Shown here: positions 36,616 to 45,915 of the stretch, piece by piece | How positions within the stretch are numbered: position 1 is the first letter of the stretch | Layout: the number at the start of each line of letters is the position of its first letter | Source of the DNA: Agrobacterium larrymoorei | GTDB lineage: Bacteria; Pseudomonadota; Alphaproteobacteria; Rhizobiales; Rhizobiaceae | Direction: 5' to 3' | Assembly (NCBI RefSeq): GCF_005145045.1 | Contig: NZ_CP039691.1 | Location: 1,624,001 to 1,688,000, forward strand | DNA length: 64,000 nucleotides | Notes under the pieces: model-generated | Databases searched by the model: none | What the model was told of the DNA's origin: nothing | What the model saw: the letters and a program-made list of their open reading frames with translations, nothing else | Translations under genes and position numbers: made by a program

Positions 36616-37203
36616 TCAGTTCAAAGGAATGTTGTTGTCGGTCTTGGACGACTGATAACTGGTCGAGAGATCGTTATAAATGGCTTTGATGCGCGCCGTC
36701 TGCTCCCGCAGCCGGGTTTTCAACGGCTCATCTTCGCTCTCCACCAGATCCGCAATGAAGTAGGAGTTCCAGAACGCATTCTGGCGGCGATACCCGCCGG
36801 GCTCCAGCCCGAAGACTTCCTTCAGAATTTTCAGATCGTGCGGGATGGCGAAAGCATCGCGTGAATCTTCATGACTGAAGAAGGAGTAGAAATTATCGAA
36901 GCCCGCCCAAGTGATTGCCGACATGCACATGGTGCACGGTTCGTGGGTGGAAAGGAAGATGAGGTCTTTCGTATTCGGCTTCTCGCCAAGCTCATAAAAC
37001 CGCTTCAATGTGTGGACCTCGCCATGCCAGAGCGGGTTCTCCAGCTCGTTATTGGTCTCGGCCAGCACGAGGGACAGATCCGACTTCCGCAATATGGCTG
37101 CTCCGAAGACCTTGTTGCCCAGCGACACGCCGCGGGCGGTCAGCGGCAGGATATCGTGTTCGATAACATCGAGGAGACGGGAGGCTATGGATTGCTCGGT
37201 CAA
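36616..37203 (-). CDS. Cytidine/deoxycytidylate deaminase-family protein
   Basis: A 195-residue zinc-dependent deaminase of nucleoside or nucleobase type. The zinc site and proton shuttle are H60-x-E62 (HGEVH) and C90-x2-C93 (PCTMC). Substrate is not determined; guanine, cytosine or tRNA-like targets are all possible. The C-terminal extension after about 130 (NAFWNSYFIADLVES) is unlike TadA. The start is a TTG at 37203 with AGGG 7 bases upstream; no ATG is available before the conserved region. It is followed 18 bases later by mazG. Confidence 0.85.
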   Translation of the reverse strand: MTEQSIASRLLDVIEHDILPLTARGVSLGNKVFGAAILRKSDLSLVLAETNNELENPLWHGEVHTLKRFYELGEKPNTKDLIFLSTHEPCTMCMSAITWAGFDNFYSFFSHEDSRDAFAIPHDLKILKEVFGLEPGGYRRQNAFWNSYFIADLVESEDEPLKTRLREQTARIKAIYNDLSTSYQSSKTDNNIPLN

Positions 37204-37438
37204 GGTATGGCCCTATCAATATGCAGCAGATTTTTTCGCCATGATTTAGACCAGAAAGTGGCGGAGAAATATAGGATTCTTATAGAAAATTCGGTGATTT
37301 ACATAAGCCGTGGCGAATTGGTCGCATCGGTTGGTTTTCCTCTAAAACATGGCTTGCCGAGAAATAAAAATCTACTGCATTATGTCGAAGGAATTTTCGT
37401 ACCTTCAACCTCAAACAGCGATCGGCGATATTGTGACC

Positions 37439-38899
37439 ATGTCTGAAACACCTGCTTCCCACGCTGATGAGCGCCTGACGACCTTTCCCGCCTTTTTCAA
37501 GGTGGAGGGCAAGCGTGTTGCCGTATTCGGAAATGGCGATGAGGCCTATGCGAAGGTCCGTCTGCTGTCGAATACGAACGCTCACATCGTGGCTTTCGCT
37601 GACGAGCCCGAGGTTGATTACGCGGCCTTCCTGAGCAAGGAGCAGGTCAGTGTCACCGCGCAACGCTTCTCGCCTGAACAGGTTGAGGGCATGACCCTTG
37701 TCTTTGCCGCAACGGGCGACGAAGCGCTGGATCGCCAGATCGTCGACGCGGCTCGTGCCAAATCGATACCGGCCAATGCGGTCGATCAGCCCGGCTATTG
37801 CGATTTCTATACGCCAGGGCTCGTTGCGCGTGCCCCGCTTTCCGTCGCAATCTGCACCGAAGGGGCAGGGCCGGTTCTGGGCCAGATCGTGCGCGCCCGC
37901 ATCGATCAGATGCTCGCACCTTCGCTCGGACGCCTTGCGCGTCTGGCCGTCGATTATCGCGATGCAGCTGAACGCACGATTGCCAAGGGCGCATTGCGCC
38001 GCAATTTCTGGCGCCGTTTCTTCTCCGGTCACGTGGCCGATGCTGTGGCGCTGGGCGATATGGATGCCGCGAAACGCGCCGCTGAAAATCTGCTTCAATC
38101 TCCGGAAAGCCCCGAAGGCTATGTCTGGCTCGTCGGCGCTGGCCCCGGTGCGGAAGATCTGCTGACGCTGCGTGCCCAGCGCGTTCTGATGCAGGCAGAC
38201 GTCATCGTTTATGACGCCCTTGTGCCGCAGGAAATCGTCAATATGGGCCGCCGTGATGCGGATCGGCTTTCGGTCGGCAAGCGCAAAGGCTGTCACTCCA
38301 AGTCGCAGGAAGACATTAACAAGCTGCTGGTGTCTCTTGGGCTGGAAGGCAAGCGCGTGGTCCGTCTGAAATCAGGTGATCCGCTGGTTTATGGCCGTGC
38401 AGCCGAGGAAATGGCAGCGCTTCGCGAGGCTGGTATCGGCTACGAGATCGTGCCCGGTATCACGTCTGCTTTTGCGGCGGCGGCTGATTTCGAACTGCCG
38501 CTGACACTGAGAGGCGTCGCGTCGTCGCTCATCTTCACGACCGGCCATGATCTGGCTGGCGATGTGCTTCCCGATTGGGCGCGGCTTGCGGTCTCTGGTG
38601 CGACCATTGCCGTTTACATGGGTCGTTCCGTCGCTGCATCCGTTGCAACGCGCCTGATGAGCGCTGGTCTTAACGCGGATACGACGGTTGCCGTCATTGA
38701 AAATGCCAGCCGCAGCTATCGCCGGCTCATGCATGGCACGCTCAAGGATCTGCCGGATCTGGAGCATCGCGACGAGTTGACCGGTCCGGTCATGGTCATC
38801 ATCGGCGACGCGGTTGCCGGTGCGAATTTTGAAAGATCCGAGGCGCTTGCAGTCTCCCCACTGCGCGCGGATCTGGAACAGGAGTATGCAAATGGTTGA
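37439..38899 (+). CDS. cysG: Siroheme synthase CysG
   Basis: A multifunctional enzyme making siroheme for the sulfite reductase encoded two genes downstream. The N-terminal part (about 15-205) is the NAD-dependent dehydrogenase/ferrochelatase (VAVFGNGDEAYAKVRLL). The C-terminal part (about 220-465) is uroporphyrinogen-III C-methyltransferase (VGAGPGAEDLLTLRAQRVL, GKRVVRLKSGDPLVYGRA, VPGITSAFAAAA). I start at MSETPASH; two earlier in-frame ATGs (37349, 37382) lack ribosome sites. Its stop overlaps the DUF2849 start. Confidence 0.95.
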   Translation: MSETPASHADERLTTFPAFFKVEGKRVAVFGNGDEAYAKVRLLSNTNAHIVAFADEPEVDYAAFLSKEQVSVTAQRFSPEQVEGMTLVFAATGDEALDRQIVDAARAKSIPANAVDQPGYCDFYTPGLVARAPLSVAICTEGAGPVLGQIVRARIDQMLAPSLGRLARLAVDYRDAAERTIAKGALRRNFWRRFFSGHVADAVALGDMDAAKRAAENLLQSPESPEGYVWLVGAGPGAEDLLTLRAQRVLMQADVIVYDALVPQEIVNMGRRDADRLSVGKRKGCHSKSQEDINKLLVSLGLEGKRVVRLKSGDPLVYGRAAEEMAALREAGIGYEIVPGITSAFAAAADFELPLTLRGVASSLIFTTGHDLAGDVLPDWARLAVSGATIAVYMGRSVAASVATRLMSAGLNADTTVAVIENASRSYRRLMHGTLKDLPDLEHRDELTGPVMVIIGDAVAGANFERSEALAVSPLRADLEQEYANG

Positions 38900-39206
38900 C
38901 AAGGTACTGACGGCCAACCGCCTGAGCGACGGCATTGCCGTGTGGCTGGATGCGAATGGCGAGTGGACGGAAAACCTTCAATCGGCTCTGGTCGCGCGCC
39001 ACGCGGAAGCCGTTTCGTCGCTCGAGGAAATCGGCAAGCGCGATTTTTCCGCCAACAAGGTCGTTGATGTGAATGTCGTCGACGTGACCGAAGAGAACGG
39101 CCAGCTCTGGCCAACGCGCTTGCGCGAACGCATTCGTGCGGCAGGCCCAACCATGCACTACGCCAAGGGCTTCAAGCCTGCTGACGCAGCATTTATCGCA
39201 GTCTGA
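38892..39206 (+). CDS. DUF2849 domain protein of the sulfite-reductase operon
   Basis: A 104-residue protein of the DUF2849 family, repeatedly found between cysG and cysI in alphaproteobacteria and so presumed to aid sulfite reduction; mechanism unknown. It contains LTANRLSDGIAVWLD and a C-terminal IRAAGPTMHYAKGFKP. The ATG at 38892 has GGAG 7 bases upstream and overlaps the cysG stop by 8 bases. Cytosolic: no signal peptide or membrane helix. Confidence 0.85.
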   Translation: MVDKVLTANRLSDGIAVWLDANGEWTENLQSALVARHAEAVSSLEEIGKRDFSANKVVDVNVVDVTEENGQLWPTRLRERIRAAGPTMHYAKGFKPADAAFIAV

Positions 39207-39214
39207 GGAATACC

Positions 39215-40885
39215 ATGTACCGTTATGACGAGTTCGACCACGCCTTCGTAAAAGGTCGCGTGGAGCAGTTTCGCGATCAGGTGGAGCGCCGCCTTTCCGG
39301 TGAGTTGGCCGAGGATGCCTTCAAGCCCTTGCGTTTGATGAACGGCGTTTATCTTCAGCTGCATGCCTATATGCTGCGCGTTGCCATTCCCTACGGCACG
39401 CTGAACTCCAAGCAAATGCGGATGCTGGCCCACATCGCCCGCAAATACGACCGTGGCTACGGCCACTTCACCACGCGCCAGAACATTCAGTATAATTGGC
39501 CGCGCCTTGCCGATACGCCAGACATTCTGGAAGAACTGGCAAGCGTTGAGATGCACGCGCTTCAAACTTCCGGTAACTGCATTCGCAACGTAACGGCAGA
39601 CCACTTCGCCGGTGCTGCGGCAGACGAAGTTGCCGACCCGCGCCCTTATGCGGAAATTCTGCGCCAGTGGTCTTCCGTCCACCCGGAATTTTCCTTCCTG
39701 CCGCGCAAGTTCAAGATTGCCGTGACGGGTGCGGAGCGCGACCGTGCGGCCATTCAGGTTCACGACATCGGCTTGCACCTGAAAAAGAACGACAAGGGCG
39801 AAATCGGCTTTGCGGTCTATGTTGGTGGCGGGCAGGGCAGAACGCCGATGATCGCCAAGAAAATCCGCGAGTTTCTGCCGGAAGAAGACCTGCTGTCCTA
39901 CACGACCGCAATCATGCGCGTATATAACCTGCATGGCCGCCGGGATAACAAGTACAAGGCGCGCATCAAGATTCTGGTTCATGAAACGGGTGCGGAAGAA
40001 CTGGCGCGTCAGGTCGAGACCGAATTTGTTCATCTGAAGAACGGCGAGTTGAAGCTGCCCGACGCCGATATCGCTGCGATCACCACTTATTTCGAACCGC
40101 CGCAGTTGAAGGATCGCCCCGAGAGCTGGGAGAGCCTTGCGCGCTGGAAAAAGGCGGATGCGGATTTCGCCCGCTGGGTGGACCAGAACGTGCAGCCGCA
40201 CAAGCACCCTGACTATGGCATGGTGACGATTTCACTGAAGCCAATTGGCGGCATTCCAGGCGATGCAACGGATGAGCAGATGGAGATCGTGGCGGATATC
40301 GCCGCCGAATATGCCTTCGATGAAATCCGCATCAGCCACGAACAGAACATCATCCTGCCGCACGTGGCGCTGGCTGATTTGGAGCCGGTTTATCGCGCGC
40401 TTGCGGGTGCGGGTCTCGCAACCGCCAATGCCGGTTTGATCACCGATATCATTGCCTGTCCTGGGCTCGACTATTGCGCGCTTGCCAATGCTCGCTCCAT
40501 TCCGGTTTCGCAGGAAATTTCCAGGCGCTTCGGTGCGCCGGAGCGTCAGGCGGAAATCGGCGAATTGAAGATCAAGATTTCCGGCTGCATCAATGCCTGC
40601 GGCCACCACCATGTGGGCCACATCGGCTTGCTGGGCGTGGAGAAGAAGGGCGCGGAACTCTACCAGATAACGCTTGGTGGTTCGGGTGATGAGAACTCCT
40701 CCATCGGCGAAATCATCGGACGCGGTTTCGAGCCTGAGAAGGTGACGGATGCGGTGGAGACCATTGTCGACACCTATCTGGGCTTGAGGCTTTCGAAGGA
40801 AGAAACCTTCCTCGAAGCATACCGCCGGGTTGGACCGCAGCCTTTCAAGGACGCTTTGTATCCTGCTGCCGCAGAAGCCGCGTAA
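39215..40885 (+). CDS. cysI: Sulfite reductase hemoprotein (nitrite/sulfite reductase family)
   Basis: A 556-residue siroheme/4Fe-4S enzyme for the six-electron reduction of sulfite to sulfide. The cluster and siroheme ligands are C415 and C421 (CPGLDYC) and C458 and C462 (GCINACGHHH). The two ferredoxin-like half-domains start near LRVAIPYGTLNSKQMR and GMVTISLKPIGGIPGD. The siroheme-binding arginine-rich FTTRQNIQ is at about 86-93. Assimilatory nitrite reduction cannot be excluded by sequence, but the CysG/DUF934 context favours sulfite. Confidence 0.94.
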   Translation: MYRYDEFDHAFVKGRVEQFRDQVERRLSGELAEDAFKPLRLMNGVYLQLHAYMLRVAIPYGTLNSKQMRMLAHIARKYDRGYGHFTTRQNIQYNWPRLADTPDILEELASVEMHALQTSGNCIRNVTADHFAGAAADEVADPRPYAEILRQWSSVHPEFSFLPRKFKIAVTGAERDRAAIQVHDIGLHLKKNDKGEIGFAVYVGGGQGRTPMIAKKIREFLPEEDLLSYTTAIMRVYNLHGRRDNKYKARIKILVHETGAEELARQVETEFVHLKNGELKLPDADIAAITTYFEPPQLKDRPESWESLARWKKADADFARWVDQNVQPHKHPDYGMVTISLKPIGGIPGDATDEQMEIVADIAAEYAFDEIRISHEQNIILPHVALADLEPVYRALAGAGLATANAGLITDIIACPGLDYCALANARSIPVSQEISRRFGAPERQAEIGELKIKISGCINACGHHHVGHIGLLGVEKKGAELYQITLGGSGDENSSIGEIIGRGFEPEKVTDAVETIVDTYLGLRLSKEETFLEAYRRVGPQPFKDALYPAAAEAA

Positions 40886-40896
40886 GGAAGATTGAG

Positions 40897-41403
40897 ATGA
40901 CGAAAATCTGGAACGAAGGCGGCTTCGTCGAAAACGATAACTGGGTCATTGAGACCGATGAGGTTAAGGCGGGCGAGGGCGAAAATGCTGTTCTTCCGTT
41001 GGATGCATTTCTGACGAAGGCGGCGGAAAGCAATGATGTCGGCCTCGGAGTTCTGATCACGCCAGCCGATGACGTTGCCAAGCTTGAGCCATTCATCGAC
41101 CGCATAGCAATTATCGCGGTAAGCTTCCCGGCCTTCAATGACGGTCGCGGTTTCAGCCACGCATCGCTGCTGCGCTCACGGCTGAATTATCAGGGTGAAC
41201 TGCGTGCCATCGGTGATGTTCTGATCGATCAGGTTCCGCTGATGCTGCGGACTGGCTTTACCAGCTTTGCCGTTAGCAACGAGACCGCCCTTCGCCGTCT
41301 GTCGGAGAATCGTCTGCCCGGTATCGATGTCTACTACCAGCCGACCGCGAAACCGGCGGCGGAAGGTGAAAGCTACAGCTGGCGCAGGCGTGCGGCAGTA
41401 TGA
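40897..41403 (+). CDS. DUF934 domain protein of the sulfite-reductase operon
   Basis: A 168-residue DUF934 protein, a family found beside cysI/cysH and presumed to support sulfate assimilation. Visible marks are DVGLGVLITPADDVAKLEP, FPAFNDGRGFSHASLLR and GELRAIGDVLIDQVPLM. It starts 11 bases after cysI. No cysH lies in this cluster, although DUF934 genes often adjoin it. An inverted repeat lies 10 bases past its stop. Confidence 0.88.
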   Translation: MTKIWNEGGFVENDNWVIETDEVKAGEGENAVLPLDAFLTKAAESNDVGLGVLITPADDVAKLEPFIDRIAIIAVSFPAFNDGRGFSHASLLRSRLNYQGELRAIGDVLIDQVPLMLRTGFTSFAVSNETALRRLSENRLPGIDVYYQPTAKPAAEGESYSWRRRAAV

Positions 41404-41412
41404 AACATTGCG

Positions 41413-41443
41413 TGGAAATATGAGTTTTAGATACATATTTCCA
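41413..41443. promoter_or_regulatory. Perfect 10-bp inverted repeat upstream of fpr
   Basis: TGGAAATATG (41413-41422) and CATATTTCCA (41434-41443) are exact reverse complements separated by 11 bases. The site is 106 bases upstream of the fpr ATG and just after the cys operon. The 21-bp centre spacing fits two turns of helix, so an operator is likelier than a terminator; there is no T-run. Confidence 0.5.
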
Positions 41444-41548
41444 TCTGCATAGCGACAATGACATTCCTGTACCTTCAAAACAGGCGCTGAATAGTGTATT
41501 TCCGCGCCAAAGAATGTCTGGCATTTTGTGAAAATGAACGGAAAGAGA

Positions 41549-42361
41549 ATGAACGCTCCAGCCAAAACGGAAGAATTTGCGGTCAAAATACCTGATGGCG
41601 TCTATGCCGAGACGGTGCTTTCTGTCGAGCATTATACTGACCATCTGTTCCGCTTCCGCATGACGCGCCCGGCTGGCTTCCGCTTCCGCTCCGGCGAGTT
41701 CGCCATGATCGGCCTGATGGTTGGTGACAAGCCGATCTACCGTGCCTACTCCATCGCAAGCCCGGCCTGGGACGAGGAACTGGAGTTCTTCTCGATCAAG
41801 GTTCCTGAAGGCCCGCTGACCTCTCACCTTCAAGCGATCAAGCCGGGTGACACGGTGCTGATGCGCAAGAAGCCGACAGGCACGCTGGTTCTGGATGCGC
41901 TGACGCCCGGTAAACGCCTCTACATGTTCTCCACCGGCACAGGCATCGCGCCTTTCGCGAGCCTTATTCGCGACCCGGACACCTATGAGAAGTTCGAGGA
42001 AGTCATCCTCACCCATACGTGCCGCGATGTTGCTGAGCTGAAATACGGCTTCGATCTGGTCGAGGAAATCAGAAACCACGAATTCCTGAGCGAAATCGTC
42101 GGTGACAAGCTGAAGCACTACGCCACCGTGACGCGTGAAGACTATCCGTTCAAGGGTCGCATTACCGACCTGATTTCCAACGGAAAGATGTTCACAGATC
42201 TCGGCGTTCCAGCTCTCGATCCAGCAATCGACCGCGGCATGATCTGCGGTTCCTCGGCCATGCTGAAGGACACGAAAGAGTTGCTGGAAAAGGCGGGTCT
42301 GACCGAAGGTGCGAACAACAAGCCAGCCGAGTTCGTTATCGAGCGCGCTTTCGTAGGCTGA
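41549..42361 (+). CDS. fpr: Ferredoxin-NADP(+) reductase
   Basis: A 270-residue FAD enzyme exchanging electrons between NADPH and ferredoxin/flavodoxin. The FAD-binding motif RAYSIASP, the TGTLVLDAL segment and the NADP-binding STGTGIAPFASLIRD then THTCRDVAEL are present, and the C-terminus ends in ERAFVG, typical of bacterial subclass I. I start at MNAPAKTEE because GGAAAGAGA precedes it. It follows the cys genes and may supply electrons to CysI through ferredoxin, which is an inference. Confidence 0.95.
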   Translation: MNAPAKTEEFAVKIPDGVYAETVLSVEHYTDHLFRFRMTRPAGFRFRSGEFAMIGLMVGDKPIYRAYSIASPAWDEELEFFSIKVPEGPLTSHLQAIKPGDTVLMRKKPTGTLVLDALTPGKRLYMFSTGTGIAPFASLIRDPDTYEKFEEVILTHTCRDVAELKYGFDLVEEIRNHEFLSEIVGDKLKHYATVTREDYPFKGRITDLISNGKMFTDLGVPALDPAIDRGMICGSSAMLKDTKELLEKAGLTEGANNKPAEFVIERAFVG

Positions 42362-42382
42362 GCATCTTAGAGATGAAAATTC

Positions 42383-42408
42383 AAAGGAGGCCATTGGCCT
42401 CCTTTTTT
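42383..42408. terminator. Bidirectional terminator between fpr and the MFS gene
   Basis: AAAGGAGGCCA and TGGCCTCCTTT are exact reverse complements, with a run of T on the plus strand and A on the other side. It lies between convergent genes, so it can serve both. Confidence 0.82.
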
Positions 42409-42411
42409 GTT

Positions 42412-43677
42412 TCAAGCTTCTGTGGTCTCGTCTTTCGGAACGATGTCTCTGCGGAACATCACGAAAAGAATGATGGCGATGGCCGCAATCCCGCCGCCAA
42501 CCATATGCGACAGGCCAAACCCGCCCTCGGTGGTCAGCCAGCCCGCTACGCCATTGCTGAGCGAAGCGCCGATGCCCTGAACCGTCATCACGCTGGCAAG
42601 ACCTACATTGAACCGTCCCGTGCCTTTCAGAATTCGCTCGACTGCGACGGGAGTGACGATGCCAAGCAAACCAGCCCCGATGCCATCCAGCAACTGTACC
42701 GGATAAACCACCCAGAATTCATGGAAGGATGCCGCAAGGACGCCGCGCAGGGGCAGGGCGGCAAGTCCGATCAGAAAAACGGTTGATAGGCCAAAACGGC
42801 GGATGAGCCAAGGTGTTATGGCGGCTACGAAGATCATGGCAAATTGCGCAACGCCGGTAATGATCGCGGTGGTCTTGAAGGGCGAGTTCAGTTCCACCGC
42901 GAAATTCTGCGCAATCAGGCGGCCCATCGGTGCGTTGCCGAAGTGGAAGATCAGGAGAATGATCGCCAGCAGAATGAGGCCGCGCTCGTGAAAGAGAACA
43001 TCGAAACCGGACGGACCCGGCTTGCCCTCATCATGCCCAAGCCCGCGCGCGACCTCGTGGTCGATGCGGTTCGGGTCGATAGCGGCGATGGCGATCAACG
43101 TGCCGATGGCGGTGACGACCATAAGCCCAATGACGCCTGAGACGCCGAAATAGGACACCGCGACATAGGTGGCAAAGAGCGAGGCGAAGTTGCCGCCGTG
43201 GTTCCAGAATTCGTTGCGCGATATCTGGTGCGAGAACATTCTCTCGCCGACCAGACCGAGGGTCAGCCCCGCCAGCGCAGGCCCGACAACGGCGCCCACG
43301 ACGGCGGTCATGATCTGGCCTGACCAGACGACGACCTCGTTGGTGAAGATGAGCGTGATCAGCGCGCCAGCGGTCACCAGAACCACAGGCCCGGCAATGA
43401 GAGCCCGCTTCCAGGTGGAGCCATCGACGAGCGCGCCGCAGACTGGCGTAACGGCCAGACCAACAAGGCCGCCGACCGTCGCGATGATGCCAAGCTGCAT
43501 GGGCGACCAGCCGTTGGTTGCCAGAAACGCGTCGAGAAATGGACCAAGCCCGTCACGCGCATCTGCCAGGAAGAAGTTGAGGACGGCAAGCGCAAACAGC
43601 GTTCTGTCGCTAATGCCGCTGCGCGGAGCATTTCCGTATGAACCGGTTTGTGGAGATGAAGAAGCAATAGATGTCAT
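42412..43677 (-). CDS. Major facilitator superfamily transporter
   Basis: A 421-residue protein with about twelve hydrophobic helices. The loop 2-3 signature is partly visible (GALVDGSTWKRAL). Helix packing and the FFLADARDGLGPFLDAFLAT start resemble MFS proteins annotated near sugar or drug efflux, but no substrate is assignable. GGAGCATCACGC precedes the ATG at 43677. It converges on fpr over a strong terminator, and its promoter faces the secreted-protein gene. Confidence 0.88.
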   Translation of the reverse strand: MTSIASSSPQTGSYGNAPRSGISDRTLFALAVLNFFLADARDGLGPFLDAFLATNGWSPMQLGIIATVGGLVGLAVTPVCGALVDGSTWKRALIAGPVVLVTAGALITLIFTNEVVVWSGQIMTAVVGAVVGPALAGLTLGLVGERMFSHQISRNEFWNHGGNFASLFATYVAVSYFGVSGVIGLMVVTAIGTLIAIAAIDPNRIDHEVARGLGHDEGKPGPSGFDVLFHERGLILLAIILLIFHFGNAPMGRLIAQNFAVELNSPFKTTAIITGVAQFAMIFVAAITPWLIRRFGLSTVFLIGLAALPLRGVLAASFHEFWVVYPVQLLDGIGAGLLGIVTPVAVERILKGTGRFNVGLASVMTVQGIGASLSNGVAGWLTTEGGFGLSHMVGGGIAAIAIILFVMFRRDIVPKDETTEA

Positions 43678-43817
43678 GCGTGATGCTCCAGCATGAGAGG
43701 TAAAGCTGGCGACAAACGCGCGGCGGAATGTTTGGTTGCTATAGGCTATAACTATTCGATGGCAGGAACCTTCGGTCAGTCAGTACGTTCGCTTTCCTTA
43801 AATAAGGAACAAGCGAA

Positions 43818-44321
43818 ATGACTTACAAGATGACCTCCATCATGGCTGTTGCAGCTGCCCTCATCGCAGCCCCGGCCTTTGCAGATGAAAGTGCATTTCT
43901 CTCTTCGCTCTCCGGCAGCTGGAAAGGCAGCGGCACAGTGACCACGCGCATCGGCTCCAAGCCGGTGAACGTCAACTGCACCTTCCAGTCTATCGCCTCC
44001 GGCCCCTCGCTTCAGATGAACGGCACCTGCCGTGGTTTCGTCGTCGTCCGTCGCGCGATTTCCGCCGATCTCTCGGCGCGCGGCAACCGCTACTCCGGCA
44101 ACTATGTCGGCCCCTCCGGCAGACCATCTGCACTCAGCGGCAGTCGCCGTGGAGATGCGATCAATCTGACGGTGCGCTGGAACAAGGACATCAACGGCGA
44201 CCGCGTTGCCGGTATGACCATCAGCAAGGTTGGCACGAATGGCTTGAGGTTGCGAACGACAGATAAGGACGGCGCGAACGGGCCGACTGTCGTGACGGCG
44301 GATATTCGGTTGACAAGGTGA
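43818..44321 (+). CDS. Secreted protein of unknown function, 167 aa
   Basis: A classic signal peptide (MTYKMTSIMAVAAALIAAPAFA, cut after residue 22) precedes a 145-residue mature domain rich in Ser, Gly and Arg with alternating beta-strand pattern (SGSWKGSGTVTTR, GNRYSGNYVGPSG). Two Cys (residues about 54 and 71) may form a disulfide. The SWKGSG start resembles small periplasmic beta-barrel-like DUF proteins of rhizobia, but I do not recognise a named family. It is isolated between divergent and convergent neighbours. Confidence 0.8.
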   Translation: MTYKMTSIMAVAAALIAAPAFADESAFLSSLSGSWKGSGTVTTRIGSKPVNVNCTFQSIASGPSLQMNGTCRGFVVVRRAISADLSARGNRYSGNYVGPSGRPSALSGSRRGDAINLTVRWNKDINGDRVAGMTISKVGTNGLRLRTTDKDGANGPTVVTADIRLTR

Positions 44322-44329
44322 AAGTTGGA

Positions 44330-45718
44330 TTAGCGTCTGCCGGTAAAAGACGTGCGACCCCACTCGCAAACATTCACAGTCAAATCCCGCCCTTGGAATG
44401 GACAGTCAACCAACCCATGCTGACCATACCCTGTATTCCATGCACCCGGCCATTTAACCTTCTCGATTCCCGTAGCTGTTGCAGCTCTTAGTGAGGTCCA
44501 CACAATTTCATCGTGTTGTCGGTAGAGAATTCCGCCCGGCCCCATTTCAGGATAAAATGCAAGATGAAAATCAAACTTGGAGTTAGCAGGTAAATCTGGA
44601 CCAAACCAGTAGGAGGGACTTCTCCCTTGTTGCCGCCCCACGATCAACGTCAGTGTTTGCGTGGGTCCTCGCGTGCCGAACCAGATTGGTGCGATGATGT
44701 CAGGAGAGTACGCCGTGAAAAGCGTTTGCGCTGGAGCGCACAGCTCTTCAGCTGTTGTTCCGGTAAAACGAAACTCTACAAAGTTTCCTGGGGAAATGAA
44801 CTCTGTAAAGAGAGCGTCGGACTCTCCGTTACCGATACATTGCCATCCAGTAGATGGCCCTGAAGATTTTGGCGGCCACCGTAAATGTTCCCGGGCAAGG
44901 CCGTCCGTGTCCAATACCTGATATCTTATCCCGTTTTTATCAAGCGCAGCCTGTATGCAATGAAGATATTCAACATTCTCAGGCATTCTGTGAGCCGTAC
45001 CCGCTCCGGCTGTGCAAATTTGAAGCACGCCTTTATGCACCTGAACATCATACGCGAGAATGTGACTGCAAACATAGGCAAGGACTTTCTCCTTAACCAA
45101 TATGTTCCAGAACTCATCAGTATACTCGTGACCTATTTCACGTTGATAAGACCCGGAAAAGCCGTTGACGGGGAACACCGGATGGTGGCCGAGTACAATT
45201 TTATATCTTGCGTCGGAGTGCTGCCGTAGAGTTGCCTGTAGCCACTCTGTCTCCACATGCCCTTCGCCACCAAGGCCAGTCCAAAGCGTATGAATGAAAA
45301 CCAACAATAAATCGTCGCGACGCACCCAATACGAAAGCCCTTTCTGATCTGCGGGTCCATTGTGGGGGAGCTTCAAAACTTCGCGAAAAATGTCTTCGCT
45401 CATCTTGTCATATGCGGTGTGGTTGCCGGTCGTGTGCCACATAGGGATATTTTGGCGGTCAAGCCAAGCCATTTCCACATTGAGCCAGTGTTTCCATTGT
45501 TCACGTAGAGCAGATGGATCAGGGGTCAAACCAATTATCTCATCACCGGGAAACAAGATGAATTCAGGCTGAGGAGTTAGGCGCTTCACAATAGCGTTTA
45601 CGCTAGAAAAGGTTTTTTCGTGAAGAGCGCCGGGAACGCCAGAACACGAGTCGCCATACATTAGAAACTGATGCCCGCCCAATTCTGGAAGAAGTGCGGT
45701 TATAGGCTTCTCCGTCAT
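44330..45718 (-). CDS. Calcineurin-like metallophosphoesterase with C-terminal extension
   Basis: A 462-residue protein. Metallophosphoesterase blocks are D23 (YGDSCSG), D59 (FPGDEI), N99-H100 (TTGNHTAY), H178-H179 (LGHHPVF) and a SHILAYD block near 230. The first motif is D-x-C rather than the usual D-x-H, and the last GHxH is degenerate, so metal binding may differ. Residues about 290-462 form a separate beta-rich region without a recognised family. Lower GC than its neighbours suggests acquisition. No signal peptide is seen. Confidence 0.75.
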   Translation of the reverse strand: MTEKPITALLPELGGHQFLMYGDSCSGVPGALHEKTFSSVNAIVKRLTPQPEFILFPGDEIIGLTPDPSALREQWKHWLNVEMAWLDRQNIPMWHTTGNHTAYDKMSEDIFREVLKLPHNGPADQKGLSYWVRRDDLLLVFIHTLWTGLGGEGHVETEWLQATLRQHSDARYKIVLGHHPVFPVNGFSGSYQREIGHEYTDEFWNILVKEKVLAYVCSHILAYDVQVHKGVLQICTAGAGTAHRMPENVEYLHCIQAALDKNGIRYQVLDTDGLAREHLRWPPKSSGPSTGWQCIGNGESDALFTEFISPGNFVEFRFTGTTAEELCAPAQTLFTAYSPDIIAPIWFGTRGPTQTLTLIVGRQQGRSPSYWFGPDLPANSKFDFHLAFYPEMGPGGILYRQHDEIVWTSLRAATATGIEKVKWPGAWNTGYGQHGLVDCPFQGRDLTVNVCEWGRTSFTGRR

Positions 45719-45862
45719 CTTTTTATCTCTCTATTCGGTTTGAAAATATCTATGATAGTATTTTTTATAGCAACTATAGGGTGATTGGTGGCGCTTTGCA
45801 CATGGTGTGAAAATAGAACGCTGACCCCCATTCATTATGATGACATCGGCGCACTAACCCCT

Positions 45863-45895
45863 AAAAAGAAAAGGCCCGAATTGCTCCGGGCCTTT
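45863..45895 (-). terminator. Terminator of the gcv operon
   Basis: On the minus strand AAAGGCCCG pairs with CGGGCCTTT over an 8-base loop and is followed by TC and a T-run. It lies 21 bases after the gcvP stop. Confidence 0.82.
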
Positions 45896-45915
45896 ATTGT
45901 TCAGAGGATCAAACC

